DNA of 64,000 nucleotides from Stenogyne calaminthoides (lineage: Eukaryota; Streptophyta; Magnoliopsida; Lamiales; Lamiaceae). The notes under the pieces are model-generated. The model did not search any database. It had not been told where the DNA came from and saw only the letters and a list, made by a program, of their open reading frames with translations. The translations under genes were made by a program, and so were the position numbers. Position 1 is the stretch's first letter; each line of letters begins with the position of its first letter. The stretch covers positions 28,777,667-28,841,666 of the forward strand of contig JBBCBC010000007.1 of assembly GCA_037126765.1 (NCBI GenBank), read 5' to 3'. Positions 13,001 through 20,735 of the stretch are shown here, piece after piece.

Positions 13001-13851
13001 TGACCCACCGGATAGTATTATAATATTTTTTTCTGTCGCAACCCTTGTGTGATTTTGTAATCATTTTTCCCAACAGATAATATGTGTGGTTAGTATAGGC
13101 ATTTTTTACATAGATAACTGCAGTAGGATTTTGCTTGTACTTGTTGTAATTTTGGTCGCAAGGATGAGTGATGTCGGATGGAGGATCTGGAAACGGCGAT
13201 TGGGGTTTTGGCCATTGGATGGGGAAAACTGCTTTGGCTATAACTTTTGACTCGGGTGTCCCTTTTCCTTTTATAACTATGTTTCGGAAACGTCTTGAAG
13301 TCCTCTACATGTCTCATAGCTTAGCCGTCCCTCTAAAACTGACCCACCGGATAGTATTACAATATTTTTCTCTATCGCAACCCTTGGGTGATTTTGTAAA
13401 CATTTTTCCCAACAGAAAATATGTGTGGGTAGTATAGGCATTTTTTTTCATAGATAACTGTAGTAGAGTTTTGCATGTTCTTGTTGTGATTTTGATCGCA
13501 AGGATGAACAATGACGGATGGAGGATCTGGAAATGGCGATTGGGGATTTGGCCATTGGATGGGGAAAACTGTTTTGGCCATAACTTTTGACTCGGGTGTC
13601 CGTTTTCCTTTTATAACCATGTTTCGAAATAGTCTTGAAGTCCTCTACATGTCTCATAGCTTTGACTTCCCTTTAAAACTAACACACCGGATAGTATTAT
13701 AATATTTTTCTCTATCGCAACCCTTGTGTAATTTTGTAATCGTTTTTCCCAACAGATAATATGGGTGGGTAGTATAGGCATTTTTTTTTCATAGATAACT
13801 GTAGTAGAGTTTACCTTGTTCTTGTTGTAATTTATATCGCAAGGATGAGGA
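7043..13851 (+). repeat. Five-monomer higher-order repeat, four copies (~1.7 kb each)
   Basis: Copies start near 7043, 8741, 10443 and 12153. Each has five distinguishable monomers in the same order: (1) GGAAATGGTGATTGGCG with CTTACAACC; (2) GGATATGGAAACGG with GTCCCTTTTCC; (3) TGACGGATGG with TATAAGCATATTTCG; (4) GATGTCGGATGG with GATGGGGAAAACTGC; (5) TGACGGATGG with GATGGGGAAAACTG and CTTTGACTTCCC. Offsets are 1701 bp between 7981-8593 and 9682-10294, and 3400 bp between 6970-7575 and 10370-10975, where the copies look identical. The next monomer (13852) is of another type and the array is then cut by the LTR element. Confidence 0.92.
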
Positions 13852-13957
13852 ATGTCCGATGGAGGATCTGGAAATGACGATTGGGGTTTTGGCCATTAGA
13901 TGTTGAAAACTGTTTTGGCCATAACTTTTCAGTCAGGTGTCCGTTTTCCTTTTATAA

Positions 13958-13962
13958 CCATA
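13958..13962. other. Target-site duplication, left (CCATA)
   Basis: CCATA immediately precedes the 5' LTR and is repeated at 18946-18950 right after the 3' LTR. It derives from the satellite segment TTTTATAACCAT. Confidence 0.95.
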
Positions 13963-14180
13963 TGTTGGGAAATGAATTTAATAAAAAGGATTTTGATTAG
14001 ATCCCAAAACCCCTGAGTATGACATGTTCAGGATAATCTTGATAGATGAGTCAGGATTTAGTTTTAGAGTGTTCAGGATATTATCTGCACCATGTATAGT
14101 CGGCAGATATAGAACAAAGTTAGTTTCAAGACTCAAGAAGAAATCGAGATATCAAGACTCGATGAGGATCTCGAGAACCC

Positions 14181-14315
14181 AAGGCTCAGAGAACCTGAAG
14201 ACTCAGAGAACCTGAAGACTCAGAGAACTTGAAGACTCAGAGAACCTAAAGACTCAGAGAACTTGAAGACTCAGAGAATCTTAAGACTCAGAGAACCTGA
14301 AGACTCAGAGAAATA
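14181..14315 (+). repeat. 17-bp minisatellite within the 5' LTR
   Basis: About eight tandem units resembling ACCTGAAGACTCAGAGA. The unit differs from the solo-LTR version (ACTCAAGACTCGAGAGA) by offset one-base changes; the 3' LTR has both versions, the CTCGAG type at its edges and the CTCAGAG type in the middle. Confidence 0.88.
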
Positions 14316-14482
14316 CTGAAGGCACAGTAATTACTAAAGACTCAGTAATGTACTGAATGCTCAGTATATCCTGAATGTTCCGAGGCACTGAAGCTGAGGA
14401 ATATAGCCGTTGGAATCCAGCTGACGTGGACCAACGAGAGGAAGACAACCAGCCTGAAAAAGCTGCAGAACTTACGAAGAAT

Positions 14483-14540
14483 AGTATGGATTTGAATGTG
14501 ATTCTCTCCAACGGTAACATTCAAATCCACACTATAAATA
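14483..14540 (+). promoter_or_regulatory. LTR TATA box with upstream 17-bp hairpin
   Basis: TATAAATA at 14533-14540. Just upstream, 14483-14499 and 14517-14533 form an inverted repeat of 17 bp with one mismatch (core GGATTTGAATGT / ACATTCAAATCC) and a 17-nt loop. The downstream arm runs into the first base of the TATA box. The arrangement is conserved in all three LTR copies of the window, suggesting it matters for the family. It may be a promoter element or RNA structure; function is inferred. Confidence 0.72.
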
Positions 14541-15281
14541 CAAGTTCTTCCTTCATTATCGAAAGGTGGATGCATGGAGATTATGCACAAAATGCTACAA
14601 AGCCAAAGAGCGTTATAGTCAAAGCATTCCCACCCTAGAACACAAGTTTGTAGATATACAAATATATTCAAAGAGTGTTCTAGAACCCAACCTAAGCAAC
14701 CCACGATGTATCATAAGCTTAGAGAGATTTTCCCAACCTTAGCATTGAGTCTAAACCTTTGTAAGGGAAAATCTCACCATAGTTGGAGACAACACCAAAT
14801 CCAAACCCAGTAGGTGAAGTGAGGTAGTTGTTAGGCAAACCCGAGTGAGGGTGATAAGTCCCGAAGGAGTGTGAACTCATTAAACATCTAAGAGTTTGAG
14901 TTAGTAAACTACAGAGGTAGTCAGAAAGCTCAGGGTCGGGTTGAGTAAGTAAACTACGTGGAGTAGTCAGAAAACTCAGGGCCGAGTTGAGTAAGTAAAC
15001 TACAAGGTAGTCAGAAAGCTCAGAAGTTGATAAAGAATTTCCCTAGAGAGGGAGAGTGGATGTAGGACTGGTTGTCCGAACCACTATATATTCTTTGTGT
15101 TGTTTCTTCGCTTTATGTTTATACTTGTCATATGCATCTAGTTATAAGCAAAACACAACACATGAGCTCCAAAGAAAAAATTGGAAACACTCTGCCCTCA
15201 CCCTTTTTTTTATATGCACCAAGTCAAACGTTTTTTGCTTCCATGACGAAAAAAAAATAGGTTTTCCTATCGGGACCAACA

Positions 15282-15495
15282 AGTGGTATCGAAAGCGGTG
15301 CTCAAAAGATTACTTCTTCAATGTAATCGCTGAAAGCAGATCTATTTTAAAAAACTCGTTTTCGATCCGATACCAACAAGTGGTATCAGAAAGCGGTGCT
15401 CAAAAGATTACTTCTTCAATGTAATCACCGAGCGAGATCTATTTTAAAATCTATCTTCGATCCGATACCAACAAGTGGTATCGTGGAAAGCGAAA
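15282..15495 (+). repeat. Primer-binding site in a ~96-bp tandem repeat (three PBS copies)
   Basis: TGGTATC begins at 15284, 15381 and 15476, spacings of 97 and 95 bp. The first follows the LTR by 2 nt (TGGTATCGAAAGCGG); the second, TGGTATCAGAAAGCGG, is closest to the canonical plant initiator-Met tRNA PBS; the third is TGGTATCGTGGAAAGC. The repeat unit also includes GGTGCTCAAAAGATTAC and GATCTATTTTAAAA. The second and third copies are preceded by GATACCA, so that GATACCAACAAGTGGTATC forms a 7-bp stem. Which copy primes reverse transcription cannot be read from the sequence; position favours the first and match favours the second. Confidence 0.88.
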
Positions 15496-15602
15496 GTTTT
15501 ACACAACAATGGAATAATAGAACTTTTCATTGATAAAGACCCGAAGGTCAGGTTACATTACAAGTTACAAATGCAAGAGAACCTGGAGGTCAATACATAA
15601 CT

Positions 15603-15636
15603 CTAAACCCTAAACCCTTAAGCCATAACCCTAAAC
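15603..15636 (+). repeat. Telomere-like CTAAACCC patch
   Basis: Two adjacent CTAAACCC units, then a spacer (TTAAGCCATA) and a third ACCCTAAACC. This matches the C-rich strand of the plant telomere repeat but is too short to be a telomere; it is an interstitial patch inside the retroelement. Confidence 0.6.
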
Positions 15637-16388
15637 CTTCATCCAAACCCAAACCCGATCTGAGGTAGTGATTAAGAGGAGGAGTGAGAGAGATTTTAAG
15701 ATCTCATGCTCTCATTTTCCCCACTTAACTGAGGTAAAGGGAGGCTTGAAAGGTAATCCTATGCCAGAACCGATGGACTCTCCAATGGAGTGAGAGCGGC
15801 CTTGATAGGATTTTTAAGCCAGGAGCCCTAAGAAAGAGTCAGTAGGCTCTCCAGCTGTTAAATGGTGAGTTGATATCGGAAGATCAGCTGTTGTCTGATC
15901 AAGTTCGCATATCAAACTCACGTTCATTTTCAGACTGAGTCTGCTAATGCTGGTTACGTCATCCAGAAAGACACACAAGGTGCATACGATTAGGAGAAGT
16001 GTCTTCTCGATTTGATGAAAGCAGATCCGCCACCACGATGGTAGAGAAGCTTAGCAACGATTGTATGAGAAATCTTTGATGACGACGAGAACCGCAAAAA
16101 GGGACACACTGGGGTTGATTTGAGAAGATGAAATCATGGAAAAGGGGGGTAAAAGTGTTTCTTAGGAAGTCTCACCGGAAACAAGGGTTCACCGGGATAC
16201 ATGATTCTACAAAGAAGATAAGAATGGTGAATGAGCTATGTCGTGTAAAAAATATTGGTCCAATTTATAGAGGCCAAGCAAGGGTGCAGATGCAAATTTG
16301 AGCTCTCAAAGCCTTTTTAGAAAAATTTGCATCACAAGGACAATGATGTAGAAATCACGCGACCGATAATGGAAAAAGTTATGGCGGA

Positions 16389-16736
16389 TTGACATATCGA
16401 GAGTGTCGCATTTACGATATCACAAGAAAGATGTCAAATCGCACCAACTTAGGGAATAGAGGCTACTATTCTAGACTAAGTTTTTGCAAAGAACACTTTC
16501 CAAGAATTGGCTTAATCGAGGAGAATCGATTAGGTCAACAAAAATCGATTACATACAAAAGTCGATCAAATGAAGAAAATCAGCTGAGCTTGAAAACTTC
16601 ACCAAATCAGATATATCGGTCTATATCAGTTGAAAGGGGGGAACTTCAACTTGAGGGGGAACTCACAGAATCAAAAGTAGATGATCAAGATCAAGACATG
16701 GCTGCAGACGAGACTGATCGAGATCAAATAAGTTAG
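16389..16736 (+). CDS. 115-codon ORF of unknown product, doubtful
   Basis: The longest plus-strand ORF of the element interior. The protein is hydrophilic, basic and Ser/Asn-rich in its first two thirds and strongly acidic at the C-terminus (Asp/Glu/Gln-rich, ending near the GATC-rich repeats that produce it). There is no signal peptide, membrane segment, zinc knuckle or known catalytic motif. It is far shorter than a copia gag and I do not recognise it. It could be a chance ORF or a remnant of the interior coding region. Listed only because it is the sole interior frame of notable length on the sense strand. Confidence 0.15.
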   Translation: MTYRECRIYDITRKMSNRTNLGNRGYYSRLSFCKEHFPRIGLIEENRLGQQKSITYKSRSNEENQLSLKTSPNQIYRSISVERGELQLEGELTESKVDDQDQDMAADETDRDQIS

Positions 16737-17000
16737 ATGAGTTCAAATGATGAGTCAGGCAAAAACCGAAGTGAAGAAAAGCTAAAGCCAAAGAAATCGA
16801 GAAGAGAATGTTGCAAATCAGAAGATGAGCAAAAGAGACTGATCAAGATCAGAAGTGATCGAGATCAGATATGATAATGAGCAGATGAAGACTGATCGAG
16901 ATCAGACGTGATCAAGATCAGATATGATAAACCTGATATGTTAACCTGATATAATGACCTGATGCTATGTTGATCTAAAGATGTGTTGATCTGATTAGTC
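16680..17000 (+). repeat. GATC-rich irregular repeat
   Basis: Repeated short phrases such as ACTGATCGAGATCAGA, GTGATCAAGATCAGATATGAT and TGATCTGATTAG occur many times in about 320 bp, without a fixed period. It looks like a slippage-expanded, degenerate microsatellite-like region of the element interior. Confidence 0.6.
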
Positions 17001-17615
17001 GAGCTAATCAGATCAGGCAAAGAAGAAATCGATAAGCTTGGGTAAAGTGATCTCGAGACTCGAGAAGTAAAGTAAACCGAGACTCAAGATAGGTCGAAGA
17101 CACGAGGGTCAAGATGTGAAGTCGGAAGAAATCGAACTCGGTCAAAGATGAGTGTCGAAGATACTGATCGAGACAAAGGTCCATTGAAGAAGAATGAGGA
17201 GCCGAAATAAGATGTAAGATCAAGACCAAAATCAAGACTTGTAACTCTTTATTTTTTTGTCTTTATTTCTTTGATAAGTTCATTGTAATCTGTAACTGAT
17301 AACATACAATCAATGAAACTTTTATCTTTATGCTCAAAGATAATACCTCATTATCTTTTTTTACATGTCTTTTATGTTGTATGCCTGATTGAATGTCTCT
17401 GATCTGATTGTATGCTCATATAAAAGGGAAAACTATATGATGCTATGGGAGAAATTGCTTAAGTATTTAGTAATGATCTATTTAGGAAAGATTCATTACT
17501 GAAGAAATCTGTTGAATGATTTAAATTGATTAGAGATTTACCATTCTTGTAATAGGAAAAACTGAAACCTGAGTAGAGGTTATATGGTTTTAACAAGATA
17601 GGTTTTGGCATCATC

Positions 17616-17629
17616 AAAAAGGGGGAAAT
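17616..17629 (+). other. Polypurine tract
   Basis: AAAAAGGGGGAAAT directly abuts the 3' LTR at 17630 and is preceded by TTTTGGCATCATC. This is the plus-strand primer position. The CATCATCAAAAAGGGGGA arrangement is characteristic of Sirevirus-type Ty1/copia elements. Confidence 0.88.
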
Positions 17630-17840
17630 TGTTGGGAAATGAATTTAAAAAAAATGATTTTGATTAGATCTCAAAACCCCTGAGTATGACATGTTCAGGA
17701 TAATCTTGATAGATGAGTCAGGATTCAGTTTTAGAGTATTCAGGATATTATCTGCACCATGTATAGTCGGGCAGATATAGAACAAAGTTAGTTTTCAAGA
17801 CTCAAGAAGAAATCGAGATATGAAGACTCATGAGATCTCG

Positions 17841-17990
17841 AGAACCCAAGGCTCGGGAGAACTCAAGACTCAGAGAACCTGAAGACTCAGAGAACCTGAA
17901 GACTCAGAGAACCTAAAGACTCAGAGAACCTGAAGACTCAGAGAATCTGAAGACTCAGAGAACTCAAGACTCGAGAGAAACATCAAGGCA
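17841..17990 (+). repeat. 17-bp minisatellite within the 3' LTR
   Basis: Tandem 17-bp units; the outer ones read CTCAAGACTCGAGAG-like and the inner ones CCTGAAGACTCAGAG-like. This edge-versus-centre arrangement suggests expansion of one variant inside an older array. Confidence 0.85.
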
Positions 17991-18149
17991 CAAGAATTAC
18001 TAAAGACTCAGTAATGTACTGAATGCTCAGTATATCCTGAATGTTCCAAGGCAATCAAGTCGAGGAATATAGCCGTTGGAATCCGGTGGCGTGGACCAAC
18101 GAGAGGAAGACAACCAACTGAAAAAAGTTTGCAGAACTTATTGAAGAAT

Positions 18150-18206
18150 AGTATGGATTTGAATGTGATTCTTCCAACGGTAACATTCAAATCCACACTA
18201 TAAATA
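18150..18206 (+). promoter_or_regulatory. 3' LTR TATA box with upstream hairpin
   Basis: TATAAATA at 18199-18206 with inverted-repeat arms at 18150-18166 and 18183-18199; the loop is 16 nt, slightly shorter than in the 5' LTR. Same design as in the other two LTRs. Confidence 0.7.
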
Positions 18207-18945
18207 CAAGTTCTTCCTTCATTATCGAAAGGTAGATGCATGGAGATTATGCACAAAATGCTACAAAGCCAAAGAGCGTTATAGTCAAAGCATTCCCACC
18301 CTAGAACACAAGTCTGTAGATATACAAATATATTCAAAGAGTGTTCTAGAACCCAACCTAAGCAACCCACGATGTATCATAAGCTTAGAGAGATTTTCCC
18401 AACCTTAGCATTGAGGCTAAACCTTTGTAAGGGAAAATCTCACCATAGTTGGAGACAACACCAAATCCAAACCCAGTAGGTGAAGTGAGGTAGTTGTTAG
18501 GCAAACCCGAGTGAGGGTAATAAGTCCCGAAGGAGTGTGAACTCATTAAACATCTAAGGGTTTGAGTTAGTAAACCACTGAGGTAGTCGTAAAGCTTCGT
18601 GGTCGGGTTGAGTAAGTAAACCACGTGGAGTAGTCGTAAAAACTCGAGGTACGAAGTTGAGTAAGTAAACTACGAGGTAGTCAGAAAGCTCAGAAGTTGA
18701 TAAGGAATTTCCCTAGAGAGGGAGAGTGGATGTAGGACTGGTTGTCCGAACCACTATATATTGCTGTGTTGTTTACTGCTTTATGTTTATACTTGTCATA
18801 TGCATCTAGTTATAAGCAAAACACAACACATGAGCTCCAAAGAGAAAAATTGGAAACACTCTGCCCTCACCCCTGTTTTATATGCACCGAAGTCAAACGT
18901 TTTGCTTCCGCACGCGCAAAATAGGTTTTCCCATCGGGACCAACA

Positions 18946-18950
18946 CCATA
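18946..18950. other. Target-site duplication, right (CCATA)
   Basis: Second copy of CCATA, followed by the rest of the interrupted monomer (TTTTGGAAACGTCTTGAAG). Confidence 0.95.
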
Positions 18951-20735
18951 TTTTGGAAACGTCTTGAAGTTCTCTACATGTCTCATAGTTTCCCCGTCCC
19001 TCTAAAATTGACCCACCATATAGTATTATAAATTTTTTCTCTATCGCAACCTTTTTGTGATTTTGTAATCGTTTTTCCCAACAGATAATATGTGTGGGTA
19101 GTATAGGCATTTTTTCATAGATACCTGTATTAGGGTTTTGCTTGTTCTTGTTGTAATTTTTATCGCAAGGATGATCGATGTCGGGTGGAGGATATGAAAA
19201 CGGCGACAGGGGTTTTGGCCATTGGATGGTGAAAATTGTTTTGGCCATAACTTTTGACTAGGGTGTCTCTTTTCCTTTTATAAACATGTGTCGGAAACGT
19301 CTTGAAGTCTTCTACATGTCTCATAGCTTCACCGTCCCTCTAAAACTGACCCACCGGTTAGTATTATAATATTTTTCTCTATCGCAACCGTTGTGTGATT
19401 TTGTAATCATTTTTCCCAACAGATAATATGTGCGGGTAGTATAGGCATTTTTTTTTCATAGATAACTGTAGTAGAATTTTGCTTGTCTTGTTGTGATTTT
19501 GATCGCAAGGATGAGCAATGACTGATGGAGGATCTGGAAACGGCGATTGGGGATTTGGCCATTGGATGGTGAAACCTGTTTAACCATAGCTTTTGACTCG
19601 GGTGTCAGTTTTCCTTTTTTAACCAAGTTTCGGAAACGTCTTGAAGTCCTCTACTTGTCTCGTAGGTTTGCCTTCCCTCTAAAACTGACCCACCGGATAA
19701 TATTATAATATTTTTTTCTATCGCAACCCTTGTGTGATTTTGTAATCGTTTTTCCCAACAGATAATATGTGTGGGTAGTATAGGCATTTTTTTCATAGAT
19801 AACTGTAGTAGGGTTTTGCTTGTACTTGTTGTAATTTTGGTCGCAAGGATGAGTGATGTCGGATGGAGGATCTGGAAACGGCGATTGGGGTTTTGGCCAT
19901 TGAATGGGGAAAACTATTTTGGCCATAACTTTTGACTCAGGTGTCCGTTTTCCTTTTATAACCATGTTTCGAAAAAGTCCTGAAGTCCTCTACATGTCTC
20001 ATAGCTTCGCCATCCCTCTAAAACTGACCCACCAGATAATATTATAATATTTTTCTTTATTGCAACCCTTGTGTGATTTTGTAATCGTTTTTCCCAACAG
20101 ATAATATGTGTGGGTAGTATATGCATTTTTTTCATAGATAACTGTAGTAGAGTTTTTCTTATTCTTGTTGTAATTTTGATCGCAAGGATGAGCAATGTCC
20201 GATGGAGGATCTGGAAATGGCGATTGGGGTTTTGGCCATTGGATGGTGAAAACTGTTTTGGCCATAACTTTTTCACTTTCAGTGTCCGTTTTCCTTTTAT
20301 AACCATGTTTGGAAAAGTCTTGAAGTCCTCTACATGTCTCATAACCTTCCCGTCCCTCTAAAACTGACCCACCGGATAGTATTATAATATTTTTCTCTAT
20401 CGCAACCCTTGTGTGATTTTATAATCGTTTTTCCCATCAGATAATATGTGTAGGTAGTATAGGCATTTTTTTTCATAGATAACTGTAGTAGAGTTTTGTT
20501 TGTTCTTGTTGTAATTTTGATCGAAAAGATGAGCAATGTCCGATGGAGGATCTGGAAACGGCAATTGGGATTTTGGCCATTGGATGGTGAAATCTGTTTT
20601 GGCCATAACTTTTCACTCGGGTGTCCGTTTTCCTTATATAACCATTTTTCAGAAACGTCTTGAAGTCCTCTACATGTCTCATAGCTTCGTCGTCCCTCTA
20701 AATATGACCCACAGGATAGTATTATAATATTTTTC

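Larger units (their letters stand above)
3611..13962 (+). repeat. ~340-bp satellite array, block B
   Basis: About 30 head-to-tail monomers between the two LTR insertions, in the same orientation and register as block A. Most carry TTTTGACTCGG in the middle of the monomer. The block contains a 1019-bp (three-monomer) duplication at its left end, a five-monomer-spaced duplicate pair, one monomer with a ~50-bp internal deletion, and a four-copy five-monomer higher-order repeat. Two stretches, about 9.07-9.56 and 11.03-11.95 kb, are rich in single-base indels compared with otherwise near-identical copies. No gene is seen. Confidence 0.97.
13963..15281 (+). mobile_element. 5' LTR of the complete element
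   Basis: Starts TGTTGGGAAATG and ends GGGACCAACA, 1319 bp. Contents in order: an AT-rich start, a 17-bp minisatellite (about 14181-14315), a hairpin and TATA box (14483-14540), and a terminal region. Transcription would be expected to start a few tens of bases downstream of the TATA box, by analogy with other LTRs. Compared with the 3' LTR and the solo LTR, its terminal part reads CCATGACGAAAAAAAAAT where the others have CCGCACGCGCAAAAT. ORFs within it are chance frames. Confidence 0.95.
15496..17615 (+). other. Element interior, no recognisable gag/pol
   Basis: About 2.1 kb between the PBS repeats and the polypurine tract. All frames are broken by frequent stops, and no retrotransposon protein domain is visible in any frame. 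It contains a telomere-like patch, one 115-codon ORF and a GATC-rich stretch, described separately. The rest shows nothing recognisable. It may be a relic of an autonomous interior, captured host sequence, or rapidly diverged noncoding leader and 3' region. Confidence 0.7.
13963..18945 (+). mobile_element. Complete non-autonomous LTR retrotransposon, Sirevirus-like (Ty1/copia)
   Basis: A 4983-bp element with two direct LTRs (1319 and 1316 bp, TG...CA ends), a Met-type primer-binding site 2 nt after the 5' LTR, a polypurine tract abutting the 3' LTR, and a 5-bp target duplication. The interior is only 2348 bp. I find no gag zinc knuckle, protease, integrase or reverse-transcriptase motif in any frame, so movement would need proteins from an autonomous relative. 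Assignment to the Sirevirus lineage of Ty1/copia rests on the CATCATCAAAAAGGGGGA block before the 3' LTR, the Met-type PBS and the long LTRs; lineage by noncoding motifs alone is an inference. The LTRs differ at scattered sites, some of which may be base-calling errors. Confidence 0.93.
17630..18945 (+). mobile_element. 3' LTR of the complete element
   Basis: 1316 bp with the same TG...CA ends as the 5' LTR. It keeps the minisatellite, hairpin and TATA box. Its terminal CCGCACGCGCAAAATAGG agrees with the solo LTR rather than with its own 5' LTR, while its start (AATTTAAAAAAAATG) differs from the other two (AATTTAATAAAAAGG). Some differences, such as CCGGTGGCG against CCAGCTGACG, fall at CHG/CG sites and may be sequence errors. 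Confidence 0.95.

Noticed and set aside
14342..14704. 120-codon minus-strand ORF in the LTR, repeated at 18008-18370
   Set aside because: It lies antisense across the TATA box and hairpin of the LTR, is altered in the second copy, and has no recognisable domain; it is a chance frame.
17008..17235. 75-codon minus-strand ORF in the element interior
   Set aside because: Antisense to the element, low complexity from the GATC/GAAGA-rich stretch, and no known motif.
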